A stretch of DNA of 64,000 bases, from positions 372,001-436,000 of the forward strand of contig CANNDF010000004.1 in the NCBI GenBank assembly GCA_947503305.1. Reading direction: 5' to 3'. The notes beneath the pieces are model-generated. The model was not told the DNA's origin. It was given only the letters and a program-made list of their open reading frames with translations, and did no database searches. The translations under genes were made by a program, and so were the position numbers. Shown here in pieces: positions 52,108-61,056 of this stretch. The stretch comes from an uncultured Dokdonia sp. (GTDB lineage: Bacteria; Bacteroidota; Bacteroidia; Flavobacteriales; Flavobacteriaceae). Every line of letters starts with the position of its first letter. The first letter of the stretch is position 1.

Positions 52108-52473
52108 ATGGAATTAAATGTATTAGGAACAGAACTAGTAGTCTGTTGTACTAATCCTGCAACGGGCTATTTTAGAGACGGGTTGTGTCGCACAGCTTCT
52201 CAGGATGAAGGTACACATATTGTGTGTGCCATTATGACTGATGAATTCCTAAAATACACCAAATTACAAGGGAATGACCTAAGTACACCTATATCTCAAT
52301 GGCAATTTCCGGGACTCGTGGCTGGCTCTAAATGGTGTCTATGTGTTTCTAGGTGGTTGCAAGCCGAAAAGATGGGGGTAGCACCACCTATTGTACTTGA
52401 AGCTACATCTTACAAGGCATTAAAATATACATCAATAGATTTATTAAAACGATATGAGGCTATCTTCCTATAA
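52108..52473 (+). CDS. DUF2237-family protein
   Basis: The 121 residues match the small DUF2237 family: NVLGTELVVCCTNPATGYFR near the start, then GTHIVCAIMTDEFL and the end APPIVLEATSYKALKY. Several cysteines (CC pair, C in GLCRT and CLCVSRW) are conserved in the family. The molecular role is not known to me. Confidence 0.85.
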   Translation: MELNVLGTELVVCCTNPATGYFRDGLCRTASQDEGTHIVCAIMTDEFLKYTKLQGNDLSTPISQWQFPGLVAGSKWCLCVSRWLQAEKMGVAPPIVLEATSYKALKYTSIDLLKRYEAIFL

Positions 52474-52481
52474 GGTTAGTC

Positions 52482-52889
52482 TTATTTTATTTTCCCTTTA
52501 GTTACTTTTATAAATACCCAAATAAAGAAAAAACAAAATATCCAATCATTTATTCCATAGACAGAATAGAACAGACCTGCCATAGTATCTTTCGCATACA
52601 CTTCAGAAAGATTGTGATTTAATAACCATTTAATCCAAACACAGCCGTAAATAAATTTTTCTAAGGCAAAAACGCTAACCAGCCACTTCACTTTATGGAA
52701 GTTTTTAGAAACTGAAATATAGGCTAATCCCCAAATTACAATCATTAGTAATCCAAAGTTTGACATTATATCTCTATCAAATTCTGCAATTATGGGATTA
52801 TTGAAAAACTTAGAAAAAATTAAGACCGATAAATTCGTTAAGCCTCCTATGATGAAGGTATTTGTTATTGCTTTATTTGTTCTAATCAT
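52482..52889 (-). CDS. Small four-helix membrane protein, unknown function
   Basis: The 135 residues contain four hydrophobic helices (about 10-27, 45-63, 69-90, 108-128). The loops are short and basic. Convergent with the DUF2237 gene, 8 bp apart. No family recognised. Confidence 0.6.
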   Translation of the reverse strand: MIRTNKAITNTFIIGGLTNLSVLIFSKFFNNPIIAEFDRDIMSNFGLLMIVIWGLAYISVSKNFHKVKWLVSVFALEKFIYGCVWIKWLLNHNLSEVYAKDTMAGLFYSVYGINDWIFCFFFIWVFIKVTKGKIK

Positions 52890-53335
52890 TTATGATTCTT
52901 TTAGCTACCTGTACATCAAATGATGACTAATCTATTTACGTTGTCATAAACATACTGAATATAACTTGTGTATCTCCTGAAATGATGATTAATCTCTGAG
53001 GTTCAATTCTTCCTTACACTGACTTATTCTATAGTCATCTTATTTCAAAAAAATACTGGATTATCAAAAATTATAGCTCTTTAGGAAATTGTAAAAATTA
53101 AATTATTCAATGTTTACGGTACTTAACAGCATATTTATTAAAATTCTATAACAAGCTCTAAAAATTGTGTAACAGCAAACCTTGGACCTCAACATACCTT
53201 TGTACCATAAGGTTAAAGAAAAATATTTACACCGCATTTTAGAAAGGCTTTCAGTAAAACTTTTGTTTAATCTATCTAAAGAGAAGGGTTCTCTTTTATA
53301 AACAAGAAGAGTTACTCTTCACAAAAAGACACTTT
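52890..53335. other. Intergenic region with shared promoter motif and leader hairpins
   Basis: 446 bp. The left part shows nothing I can name. At 53168-53206 lies copy A of a promoter motif found three times in this part of the window. Downstream, the presumed 130-nt leader contains two small hairpins, aaagagaa/ttctcttt (about 53278-53296) and gaagag/ctcttc (about 53307-53320), before the DUF1328 gene. Confidence 0.45.
53168..53206 (+). promoter_or_regulatory. Shared stress-type promoter motif, copy A
   Basis: TGTAACA-N-CAAA followed at fixed distance by ACCTTTGTAC. The distance from TGTAACA to CTTT is identical in copies B (59202-59240) and C (54880-54918). Confidence 0.5.
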
Positions 53336-53497
53336 ATGTTACGTTGGACAATCACATTTATAATCATCGCATTAATCGCCGGAGTATTAGGATTTGGAGG
53401 CATCGCAGGAGCATCTGCTGGAATAGCACAAATTTGCTTTTTCATATTTCTAGTACTATTCATCTTGTCTATTATAAGAGGAGCAGTTAAAAAGTAA
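53336..53497 (+). CDS. DUF1328-family small membrane protein
   Basis: The 53-residue protein [20 protein letters not shown]... has two hydrophobic helices separated by [14 protein letters not shown], the typical DUF1328 layout (YtjA-like). These small inner-membrane proteins are often induced by envelope or osmotic stress. It leads the first transcript of the stress cluster and has a 130-nt leader. Confidence 0.85.
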   Translation: MLRWTITFIIIALIAGVLGFGGIAGASAGIAQICFFIFLVLFILSIIRGAVKK

Positions 53498-53529
53498 AAA
53501 ATAAATCAATAATTATAAAAACAATAAGA

Positions 53530-53700
53530 ATGAAAAAATCATACATCACACTCGCCTTATTAGCCATTTTTACAATCGCATTTGCCAGTTGTCGTGAAAA
53601 GACAACCGGAGAAAAAGTCGAAGATGCCGTAGAAAGCGTTGGAGAAGATATTGAAGATGGTATCGATGAGGTAGGTGACGCAATAGACGGAGGTAAATAA
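53530..53700 (+). CDS. Small acidic lipoprotein
   Basis: The 56 residues start with a lipoprotein signal (KKSYITLALLAIFTIAFASC, lipid Cys at 21) and continue as an acidic amphipathic helix, EKVEDAVESVGEDIEDGIDE. It lies 33 bp after the DUF1328 gene. No family name; the heptad-like helix could lie along the membrane. Confidence 0.75.
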   Translation: MKKSYITLALLAIFTIAFASCREKTTGEKVEDAVESVGEDIEDGIDEVGDAIDGGK

Positions 53701-53751
53701 AAAAATAATACTTCCACAAAACACAATATAAATTTTAAAACAATGACAATT

Positions 53752-54216
53752 ATGAAAACTATTTTAAAAACAACACTTTTTACCGTATTACTATCAACCG
53801 CATTAACAACATCAGCTCAATCACTAGTGAATGAGAGTAAGATTACTAGTGTCGAAATATTTGAAACTAATGATGATTCTTACACAGTGAAAACTGTTAT
53901 AAACGAGAAGCAACCTATACTTTTTAACCCTAATGATCGCGGTATGGTGAATCAAAGAATAATTGACGCACCTGTCTCTGTGGAGAGGACCATATACATA
54001 GATAATGATAATGATAGCGTCTATGACAAAAAAGTAAGCCTAACATATATCAAGGATTCAGAAGATGATTTAGATTATATGGTAGCACAAAATGGAGTTG
54101 TATTTATTAACGACGAAGACAACAGTTATGTTGCAATGGACGGAGAATATGAAATCGAAACTGATGATATTGGAGATGTAGCTATTTCTATTGAGGAAGT
54201 AGATTTTTTAGACTAA
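53752..54216 (+). CDS. Exported protein, unknown function
   Basis: About 154 residues with signal peptide (KTILKTTLFTVLLSTALTTS, AQ cleavage) and a beta-rich mature part, including TVKTVINEKQPILFNPNDRG and several DxDxD-type acidic stretches (IDNDNDSVYDKK). The acidic repeats could bind calcium. ATG at 53752 is chosen; 53743 would add three residues. Family not recognised. Confidence 0.65.
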   Translation: MKTILKTTLFTVLLSTALTTSAQSLVNESKITSVEIFETNDDSYTVKTVINEKQPILFNPNDRGMVNQRIIDAPVSVERTIYIDNDNDSVYDKKVSLTYIKDSEDDLDYMVAQNGVVFINDEDNSYVAMDGEYEIETDDIGDVAISIEEVDFLD

Positions 54217-54277
54217 GCAACAGGAACATTTAATACTCACAAAAAAAAAATAATAACTAAAAACAATTAGACATACA

Positions 54278-54748
54278 ATGAAGAATATATTTTTTACAAT
54301 CGCAGCAAGCTTCTTATTTATCCTTAGTGCAAGTGCACAAGATATTTCAAAAAATGCCTTAGGTCTCAGAATTGGTGACAATGATGGATTTGGTGGAGAA
54401 GTGTCTTACCAGAGATACCTTAACGATAATAACCGTTTAGAATTTGACTTAGGATGGAGAGATAACAATAATATTGAAGCATTCAAATTAGTAGGATTAT
54501 ACCAATGGGTAATGCCTATTGATACCAATTTCAACTGGTACGTAGGTGCTGGTGGTGGTGTAGGATCCTTTGATGCTGGAGAAGTAGATGGTACTTTCGG
54601 ACTTGTAGCTGGCGACATTGGTATCGAGTACAATTTTGATATTCCATTACTCATCTCTTTAGACTTTAGACCAGAGTTAGGATTTAATGATGATTTTAGC
54701 GATGACGTAGATTTTGATATCGCTTTAGGACTGAGATATCAATTCTAA
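54278..54748 (+). CDS. Small outer-membrane beta-barrel protein
   Basis: The 156 residues start with a signal peptide (KNIFFTIAASFLFILSASAQ) and continue with alternating amphipathic strands and Gly/Asp turns, ending in ALGLRYQF, a C-terminal Phe signature of outer-membrane barrels. Likely an eight-stranded barrel of the porin-family/OmpW-like size. It ends the first transcript; palindrome copy 7 and a terminator follow. Confidence 0.75.
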   Translation: MKNIFFTIAASFLFILSASAQDISKNALGLRIGDNDGFGGEVSYQRYLNDNNRLEFDLGWRDNNNIEAFKLVGLYQWVMPIDTNFNWYVGAGGGVGSFDAGEVDGTFGLVAGDIGIEYNFDIPLLISLDFRPELGFNDDFSDDVDFDIALGLRYQF

Positions 54749-54783
54749 AAACAATACATTTTGGTTGATTGATGAAGTGTTTC

Positions 54784-54797
54784 GCTTTCGCGAAAGC
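54784..54797. repeat. Dispersed palindrome, copy 7
   Basis: A perfect GCTTTCGCGAAAGC lies between the barrel gene and its terminator, inside a longer imperfect palindrome reaching tgtttcg and cgaaaca on either side. Confidence 0.85.
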
Positions 54798-54811
54798 CGA
54801 AACACCTTAGG

Positions 54812-54841
54812 CTCCCTAGCAAACCGCTAGGGAGTTTTTTT
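54812..54841 (+). terminator. Rho-independent terminator after the barrel gene
   Basis: Perfect 9-bp stem ctccctagc / gctagggag with an AAACC loop and seven T. Confidence 0.9.
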
Positions 54842-54879
54842 ATGTTGGTAATTAATTATATAACTGTAATAGGAAATTA

Positions 54880-54918
54880 TGTAACAAGAAAGCTTAAGTA
54901 GGCCAATATCTTTACTAT
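54880..54918 (+). promoter_or_regulatory. Shared stress-type promoter motif, copy C
   Basis: TGTAACA-N2-AAA and ATCTTT at the same spacing as in copies A and B; the GTAC after CTTT is replaced by ACTA. 43 bp before the AI-2E family gene. Confidence 0.45.
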
Positions 54919-54961
54919 CAGAGAAAAGTAGAAATAAGAAACAATCCGTAATAAAAAAACA

Positions 54962-56110
54962 ATGAAACACAAAATAGATATATCCCATAAAGCGCTTAAC
55001 CTAGTTGGGTTTATAGCAATTATTGCCATATTGTTTTTTTTAAAACCTTATATAGTACCTATCCTAATTGCTATTATTCTTAGTGTAATGATTTTTCCGC
55101 TTCAGTTATTTTTGGAAAAAAAATTACGTTGTAGTAGGTTATTTGCAACGTCAACAACAATTACGATCCTTTTAATAAGTGTAGGAACCTTGGTTTTTTT
55201 AGTAATGTATGAGCTGCAAAGTTTTGTAAATAATGGAGAAGATTATACGCAACGAATTTCTGAAGCATACACAAGTATAGCTCATTCTGTAGAGAGTGCT
55301 TTTGGAATACCTAAAAAAGAACTTATCCCTAATGAGAAGCTACCTATCGAAGAACTTGTAAAAGGTAATTTCGAGAAAATTGGGACATTTTTATCAGAAT
55401 CGGGAAGTGTAGTAAGTGATCTTATCTTGATACCTATTTACTGTTTTTTCTTTCTATACTACCGTTCATTTTTTAGAGTCTTCGCATACAAAGTATTTAA
55501 ATCACAAACTAAATCATTCATTAATAAGCTAATAAAGAAGGTCTTTATTCTGCAACAAAACTATCTTAATGGTCTTTTAAAAGTAATTATTATTGTTGGG
55601 ATTCTTAATACCATAGGACTACTAGCTCTAGGAATAGAGAATGCGGTCTTTTTTGGTTTTTTTGCAGCTATCTTATTGCTTATTCCATACATAGGAGTAC
55701 TTATAGGGGCATTATTACCAACAGTGATGGCACTTGCAACAAAAGATAGTTACTGGTATGCTGTAGGTGTCATTATTGTATTCGGTGTCATACAGTTTTT
55801 TGAAGGAAATTTTATCACCCCAAAAATAACTGGATCTAAAGTAAGTGTAAATGCATTTGTAGCCATTTCTTCACTCATCTTATTTGCAATGTTATGGGGT
55901 GTTACAGGAATGATTCTAGCACTACCTATAACAGCAACACTAAAAGTTATTTTTGACCATACACCAGGTTATGAAGCTTATGGTTTTTTAATAGGAGAAC
56001 CAGTAGATAGGCAACTGGAAAGTACACGAAGGTTTAGATTAAAAAAGTGGAAAAAAATAAGAAAGCAGAAGAAGTCAGGAAACAAGAGACTTACGCAAGG
56101 GGTGAGTTAA
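54962..56110 (+). CDS. AI-2E family transporter (permease-like)
   Basis: The 382-residue integral membrane protein has about eight helices. The family-specific second half shows LIPYIGVLIGALLPTVMAL and QFFEGNFITPKITGSKVSVN, then ITATLKVIFDHTP. Members include the TqsA/YdiK-type permeases and Na+/H+ antiporters; substrate is unknown. The C-terminal tail is very basic. Confidence 0.9.
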   Translation: MKHKIDISHKALNLVGFIAIIAILFFLKPYIVPILIAIILSVMIFPLQLFLEKKLRCSRLFATSTTITILLISVGTLVFLVMYELQSFVNNGEDYTQRISEAYTSIAHSVESAFGIPKKELIPNEKLPIEELVKGNFEKIGTFLSESGSVVSDLILIPIYCFFFLYYRSFFRVFAYKVFKSQTKSFINKLIKKVFILQQNYLNGLLKVIIIVGILNTIGLLALGIENAVFFGFFAAILLLIPYIGVLIGALLPTVMALATKDSYWYAVGVIIVFGVIQFFEGNFITPKITGSKVSVNAFVAISSLILFAMLWGVTGMILALPITATLKVIFDHTPGYEAYGFLIGEPVDRQLESTRRFRLKKWKKIRKQKKSGNKRLTQGVS

Positions 56111-56175
56111 AAACACTAATTTAAGAGTAACTTACTGCTCCCATTTAGCTACCTTTAAGGCAATAAAAAGATGAA

Positions 56176-56739
56176 ATGAACATATTTGTAAAATTCGATT
56201 TTAATGCGGTTTGTGAGCAAATTCTCCGAGAAAAGTTAGAGCAATTAGGAGTGCCTTACAGCATCGTTGGTTTTGGAGAAGTTTCTTTTTCCAAAAAACT
56301 ATCCGATGAAAAACGTAACGAATTTGAAGTAGCACTTGCTGCTTATGGCATTGAAATAGTAGAAGATCAAAAAAGCATATTAGTACAAAAAATCAAGGAT
56401 GCCATTATAGAAATGATCTCTGCAGACGAGGGTGAAATTAACGTAAAAAGTTCAGTTTATCTGGCAGATAAACTAGAGCATAGCTATGGATACCTCTCTA
56501 ATTTATTTTCTGAAGTCACCTATACATCCATAGAAAATTTCATCATTATTCAAAAAATCGAGTACGCTAAACGACTTATTATAAAAAGCGATATGACCCT
56601 TACAGAAATTGCCTTTAAATTAAGCTATTCTAGTGTTGCTCATTTAAGTACTCAATTTAAAAATACAACAGGTATCACGCCTTCTGCCTTTCAGCGTATT
56701 ATAGAAAAACGAAGAGCATTATCTGATCTCAATAACTAG
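56176..56739 (+). CDS. AraC-family regulator with short N-terminal domain
   Basis: The 187 residues have an N-terminal alpha/beta part of about 75 residues (IFVKFDFNAVCEQILREKLE) and a C-terminal AraC domain with NVKSSVYLADKLEHSYGYLS and LTEIAFKLSYSSVAHLSTQF. It lies 18 bp before a response regulator and a histidine kinase gene, so the three probably act together. Confidence 0.85.
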   Translation: MNIFVKFDFNAVCEQILREKLEQLGVPYSIVGFGEVSFSKKLSDEKRNEFEVALAAYGIEIVEDQKSILVQKIKDAIIEMISADEGEINVKSSVYLADKLEHSYGYLSNLFSEVTYTSIENFIIIQKIEYAKRLIIKSDMTLTEIAFKLSYSSVAHLSTQFKNTTGITPSAFQRIIEKRRALSDLNN

Positions 56740-56757
56740 CCAATACCCTATCCTAAA

Positions 56758-57204
56758 ATGAATACAGACTACATACATATAATACTTGCCGATGATGATG
56801 AAGACGATCGCTTATTCTTTACAGATGCCTTTGATGAACTCAAAATTAACACTAAGGTACAAACGTATAATGACGGTGTTGAACTTATGGATTATTTAAA
56901 TGCTCCAGACTCAGTCTTACCGCAAGTACTGTTTTTAGATTTAAATATGCCTAGAAAATCTGGTATGGAATGCTTAGAGGAAATAAAAGCAGATACAAGA
57001 TTTAAAGATATTGCCATTGCCATTTACTCCACCTCTGCTTCTGAAGAGGATATAGAAAATACCTTTGTGCAAGGAGCCAATATTTATATTAAGAAGCCAA
57101 GTGATTTTAAGAAATTAAAAAAAGCACTTTCGCAAGTGGTTACAATTAACTGGCAGTATCACACTAACGGTTTAAACAAAGATAATTTTCTTTTAAGACT
57201 TTAA
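56758..57204 (+). CDS. CheY-like single-domain response regulator
   Basis: The 148 residues are one receiver domain: acidic triplet ADDDEDDRL, phospho-acceptor Asp in VLFLDLNMPRKSG (about residue 61), switch Ser/Thr in IYSTSASEED, and the conserved Lys in YIKKPSDFKK. No output domain. The type is found with bacteriophytochrome-like and CHASE3 kinases (Rcp1-like). One base separates it from the kinase gene. Confidence 0.93.
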   Translation: MNTDYIHIILADDDEDDRLFFTDAFDELKINTKVQTYNDGVELMDYLNAPDSVLPQVLFLDLNMPRKSGMECLEEIKADTRFKDIAIAIYSTSASEEDIENTFVQGANIYIKKPSDFKKLKKALSQVVTINWQYHTNGLNKDNFLLRL

Positions 57205-57205
57205 T

Positions 57206-58999
57206 ATGCCATTAAAATCCCTGTATAATTCAAATGTTTTTTTAAAAAGTGTATTTGCAATATGTTTATTTCTAATTCTGTTTATCACAGGAGTTAGTTA
57301 CAAACAGATACAGGATCTTTCGTTTTCTTCTAGTCAAGTAGTACAAACCTACAAGGTAAATGTAGAGCTGGAACAGATTATATCATATTTAAAAGATGCA
57401 GAAACAGGGCAACGCGGTTTTATTATCACCAATGATTCTGTTTATCTAGAACCTTATCTCGCAAGTAGGGAAAAGATCAATAACTCACTTGCCACGCTTA
57501 AAGAACTTACTAAGCAAAGTGATAAACAGCAAGAAAATCTCAAAAACCTAAATGTAAGTATAGAAGAACGTCTAGAAAATTTTGCAGCAACTTATGCTTC
57601 TTATGTTAAAAGGGATATGGATACACCTGAATTTAAAGGCCTATTTCTTGCCGGTAAGACAACTATGGATTCCATTCGTTCTCAAGTAAGTAATATGATT
57701 GTATTAGAAGGCCAAAAGTTAGAAAATAGGCGTGATACTTATAAAGATGATGTGCGATTCACCCCTATCTTTCTATTTGTTTTGGTTTTGCTCACACTAG
57801 TTTTATTAGTTATTTCTTATGCAAAAATTCAGTCGGATGTTAAAAAACTAAAACGAGCAAATGCCAAACTAGAGGTATTCAAAGAATCTACCAATAAATC
57901 AGAAATTATCGCCAAACACGGAAACTGGATATGGCATATCGAGGATGATTATTTTGAATATTCGGATAATATGTTTAGACTCTTAGGAGAAGAGCCGCAG
58001 TCCTTCGAATCTACTATTGAGAATTTTATGCAGTTCGTCCATCCAGACGATTTAGAAAAGTTATCTGCACAAGTTGAACAAATGATGGTAGATGAAGATT
58101 TACCATTTATAAACTATAGGATTATCCGTAAAAGTGGAGAGATGCGCTACTTCAAAGCACGTGGTCAAAAAGTAAGTGGAACTGATTTCAAAAAGAAGCT
58201 CATTGGTACTACACACGATATCACAGACGAGGTTGAGAATTTATTAAAACTTGAAGAGCGCAACTTTGAGCTAGAACGAAATAACGAGGAACTATCTGCG
58301 TTTAACCACGTTGCAAGTCACGATTTACAAGAACCACTTCGTAAAATACAAACGTTCCTTTCTCGATTAGAGGACAAGGAAAAAAATAATCTTTCTGATT
58401 CAGGAAAACAATATGTAGAACGTATTGTAAGCGCTGCCACTAGAATGCGATTACTCATTGATGATTTATTACAATTCTCTCGCACAAATAAATCAGACCA
58501 GATATTTGAAGCATCTAATCTTAATCATCTTTTAGAAGAGGCAAAACTAGATATATCAGAAAAAATAGAGGCAAAAAAAGCAATTATTAATGCCGAAGTG
58601 CTTCCAGAAGGTTGTGTAATACCTTTTCAGATACAACAGCTTTTTACAAATATTCTGGGTAATGCGCTCAAATATGCTAAAGAAGATGTCGCTCCTATCA
58701 TTGATGTGTCTTACGCCAAGATAAAAGCGAAAGACGACACACGCTTAGACAGCCAAAAAGCAGATTATTACCACCGTGTCGTTTTCAAGGACAACGGAAT
58801 AGGGTTTGAGCAGGAATATGCCGAAAAAATATTTGAACTCTTTAATCGTCTACACAACCGGGAGTCTTATTCGGGGACGGGTATTGGTCTGGCCATTTGC
58901 AAAAAAATAGTTGAGAATCATAAGGGGTATATTTTTGCCTCTGGAATGCCTAATGAGGGTGCTGTCTTTAGCATATTTTTCCCAATAGACGAAAAGTAG
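57206..58999 (+). CDS. CHASE3-PAS sensor histidine kinase
   Basis: The 597-residue protein has two membrane helices (about 12-30 and 187-207) around an extracytoplasmic CHASE3 domain (SYLKDAETGQRGFIITNDSVYL), a PAS domain (about 235-355, with GNWIWHIEDDYFEYS), a HisKA domain with phospho-His372 in FNHVASHDLQEPLRK, and an HATPase domain with NILGNALKYA, FKDNGIGFEQ and SGTGIGLAICKK. It is a complete membrane kinase, very likely the partner of the receiver protein just upstream. The signal is unknown. Confidence 0.93.
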   Translation: MPLKSLYNSNVFLKSVFAICLFLILFITGVSYKQIQDLSFSSSQVVQTYKVNVELEQIISYLKDAETGQRGFIITNDSVYLEPYLASREKINNSLATLKELTKQSDKQQENLKNLNVSIEERLENFAATYASYVKRDMDTPEFKGLFLAGKTTMDSIRSQVSNMIVLEGQKLENRRDTYKDDVRFTPIFLFVLVLLTLVLLVISYAKIQSDVKKLKRANAKLEVFKESTNKSEIIAKHGNWIWHIEDDYFEYSDNMFRLLGEEPQSFESTIENFMQFVHPDDLEKLSAQVEQMMVDEDLPFINYRIIRKSGEMRYFKARGQKVSGTDFKKKLIGTTHDITDEVENLLKLEERNFELERNNEELSAFNHVASHDLQEPLRKIQTFLSRLEDKEKNNLSDSGKQYVERIVSAATRMRLLIDDLLQFSRTNKSDQIFEASNLNHLLEEAKLDISEKIEAKKAIINAEVLPEGCVIPFQIQQLFTNILGNALKYAKEDVAPIIDVSYAKIKAKDDTRLDSQKADYYHRVVFKDNGIGFEQEYAEKIFELFNRLHNRESYSGTGIGLAICKKIVENHKGYIFASGMPNEGAVFSIFFPIDEK

Positions 59000-59061
59000 A
59001 TACTTCTTCATAAAGAACGTAACTACCTTGCTTAACTCTTGATCTAGAATTTAAAGAATTC

Positions 59062-59075
59062 GCTTTCGCGAAAGC
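59062..59075. repeat. Dispersed palindrome, copy 8
   Basis: A perfect GCTTTCGCGAAAGC lies in the 267 bp gap between the kinase gene and the DUF4142-like gene, 63 bp after the kinase stop. Confidence 0.85.
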
Positions 59076-59201
59076 GTACTTAGCTTCACACTTCCCTCTC
59101 CTACAATAGTGCTATTGTAGTAACACTTCGATAATTTTTTTGAACGCTGTAAGCTGATATCGCTGTATTTATGGGAATCCTATAATGAATGGTGAAAATG
59201 A

Positions 59202-59240
59202 TGTAACACCAAAAGTCGGTGCTGGTTGCATCTTTGTACT
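59202..59240 (+). promoter_or_regulatory. Shared stress-type promoter motif, copy B
   Basis: TGTAACA-N-CAAA then ATCTTTGTAC at the same spacing as copy A; the two copies also share TnGG and CT within the spacer. 26 bp before the DUF4142-like gene. Confidence 0.5.
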
Positions 59241-59266
59241 GTAGTTAAATAACAAGAAATAGTACA

Positions 59267-59821
59267 ATGAAAAAGTCGGAACGAAATTTCAGAATATACA
59301 CACTCTTACTTACGGTAGGACTCTTCACATTGATTTCTTGTGATTTCGTATTTCAGTCTACTGAAAATGAGATTGAAGGGCAGAATGAAAATATAGCGAT
59401 GTATAAGGATGAAGCCAGGCTTTTAGTAGAAACCTCTGTTTTAAACTTGACCATTGTGAATTTAAGTAAGATGGAAAAGGAAAACGGATTTAACCCTGAG
59501 GTAAAAGCGATGGCCGATACATTGAAAAAAGAACATATGAAAATTTCGGAGCATTTAGAAAAGGTAGCAGAAGATAAATTTATTTCGATACCTGATACGA
59601 TCTATGATATGAGAATAGCTCCCATAGTAGATGCAGAGCAACCTATAAGTGATGAACTGTATTTAGAACAGGTTTCTTTACTATTAAAAGATCAAATTAC
59701 ATCTCTCGAACAATTGACGGAACGAACAACAGATAATGATTTTAGAGCAATTAGTATAGAAACAAAAGCTATAGTAGAAGATCAATTAAAAAATGCTAGA
59801 CGTCTTCTAGAAAGGCCATAA
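59267..59821 (+). CDS. DUF4142-like lipoprotein
   Basis: The 184 residues begin with a lipoprotein signal (LLTVGLFTLISCDF, Cys near 25) and continue as a helical bundle with NPEVKAMADTLKKEHMKISE, the pattern of DUF4142 ferritin-like proteins. Members are periplasmic and often stress-linked. It starts the second stress transcript behind motif copy B. Confidence 0.7.
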   Translation: MKKSERNFRIYTLLLTVGLFTLISCDFVFQSTENEIEGQNENIAMYKDEARLLVETSVLNLTIVNLSKMEKENGFNPEVKAMADTLKKEHMKISEHLEKVAEDKFISIPDTIYDMRIAPIVDAEQPISDELYLEQVSLLLKDQITSLEQLTERTTDNDFRAISIETKAIVEDQLKNARRLLERP

Positions 59822-59873
59822 ATAGAGAAGCCGTAATGGCTTAATTTATAAGTAAGAATTTAAAAATAAAGCT

Positions 59874-60026
59874 ATGAGAAGTTTATTGTATTTAATCGCA
59901 GTGATATTAGTAATAGGATGGGTATTAGGATTTTTTGTCTACAGTGTAGGTGGTCTTATCCATATTTTATTAGTAATCGCAGTGATCGCAGTTTTGCTGC
60001 GAATCATTGGAGGAAAGGAAGTTTAA
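59874..60026 (+). CDS. Lmo0937-family small membrane protein
   Basis: The 50-residue protein, starting MRSLLYLIAVILVIGWVLGF, has two short hydrophobic helices separated by YSVGGLIH, the pattern of Lmo0937-like proteins. Function unknown; the genes often sit with general stress genes. It is too short for many gene finders. Confidence 0.8.
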   Translation: MRSLLYLIAVILVIGWVLGFFVYSVGGLIHILLVIAVIAVLLRIIGGKEV

Positions 60027-60048
60027 TTTTAAAAAAACACAAACAATT

Positions 60049-60327
60049 ATGAAAACAAGTAATGTAATAGTAACAACGTTAGGGGCATTAGCAGTCGGAG
60101 CAATCGCCGGAGTACTTTTTGCACCAGAAAAAGGATCAAAAACAAGAAAGAAAATAGCACGTAAGGCAGAAGATCTTAGTGATGATTTTAAGGAAAGTAT
60201 AGAAGATTTGACAACAACCATTTCAGAAAAGTATGATGTTGTTAAAGAAAAAAGCGCCGAACTTATTAAGAACGGAACCGAAAAGGCGACCGTGTTGAAA
60301 GAAGAATTAATCGCTAGTCAAAACTAA
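60049..60327 (+). CDS. YtxH-domain protein
   Basis: The 92 residues have an N-terminal hydrophobic segment with GALAVGAIAGVLFAPEKGSKTRKKI, the YtxH signature, followed by a charged amphipathic helix. In Bacillus YtxH is a general stress protein. I chose the ATG at 60049; the frame is open from 60007, overlapping the previous gene. Confidence 0.85.
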   Translation: MKTSNVIVTTLGALAVGAIAGVLFAPEKGSKTRKKIARKAEDLSDDFKESIEDLTTTISEKYDVVKEKSAELIKNGTEKATVLKEELIASQN

Positions 60328-60340
60328 TCAGGATATTCCT

Positions 60341-60724
60341 ATGGACACAACAGCAACACATATAGAAGGGCTTTATGACAAAGCAAAAAAGTATACAGAA
60401 GATAGCATTGAGCTGTATAAACTCAATGCTATAGATAAAACTACGGTTATACTTTCTTCTCTAGCATCTCGTATTGCTCTTACTATGGTTGTTGCATTGT
60501 TTACCCTATTTATAAACATAGGGGTAAGCCTATACATAGGAGAAATTTTAGGGTCTTCATATTTAGGCTTTTTAGTATTGTCTGGATTTTACTTACTCGT
60601 TGGTATATGCATCTATTTTTTTAAGAGAGAATGGATAGAAATACCCATATCAAATTTGGTTATAAAAGCCTTGTTGAAATCAAAAACAAGAGCTTCAAAA
60701 AATAGAGATGATGGAAAAGAGTAA
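60341..60724 (+). CDS. Holin-like (phage holin superfamily III type) membrane protein
   Basis: The 127 residues have an N-terminal amphipathic helix (KAKKYTEDSIELYKLNAIDK) and two membrane helices (about 45-68 and 75-97). This is the layout of the chromosomal Phage_holin_3_6-type proteins. There is no phage gene nearby, so a role in envelope stress is more likely than lysis. It overlaps the next gene by 17 bp. Confidence 0.75.
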   Translation: MDTTATHIEGLYDKAKKYTEDSIELYKLNAIDKTTVILSSLASRIALTMVVALFTLFINIGVSLYIGEILGSSYLGFLVLSGFYLLVGICIYFFKREWIEIPISNLVIKALLKSKTRASKNRDDGKE

Positions 60725-61046
60725 GAGCCCTACACAGCGCCTGGATGAGGCTATTTATAGTCTGGAAGCATCTAGAGCAAAGCAAAAAAAGGAATTACAC
60801 ACACAATGGAAACAAACTGTGGCAAGTGTAAGGCCGAGTAATCTGATTAACCAAGTTGTGCGAGATATTTCAAGCGCGCCAGAGATCAAGGGGAATATTA
60901 TGTCTCTTATAACAAGTCTTATAGGTGGTTATGCATCCAAAAAATTGATAGTAGGGGAAAGTAAATCAGTATTCAAAAAACTATTAGGATATATATTTCA
61001 GAATCAGATTACCCGATGGATATCAAATAAAATAAACACAAATTAA
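60708..61046 (+). CDS. Small protein of the holin-like operon, unknown function
   Basis: The 112 residues start with charged helices (SLEASRAKQKKELHTQWKQT) and have a weakly hydrophobic middle around NIMSLITSLIGGYASKKLIV. It overlaps the holin-like gene and is probably its partner. Family not recognised. Confidence 0.65.
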   Translation: MMEKSKSPTQRLDEAIYSLEASRAKQKKELHTQWKQTVASVRPSNLINQVVRDISSAPEIKGNIMSLITSLIGGYASKKLIVGESKSVFKKLLGYIFQNQITRWISNKINTN

Positions 61047-61056
61047 AATATAGAAA

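Noticed and set aside
60341-60724. Holin-like gene as evidence of a prophage
   Set aside because: Neighbours are stress and envelope genes; no capsid, tail, portal or lysis enzyme gene is seen.
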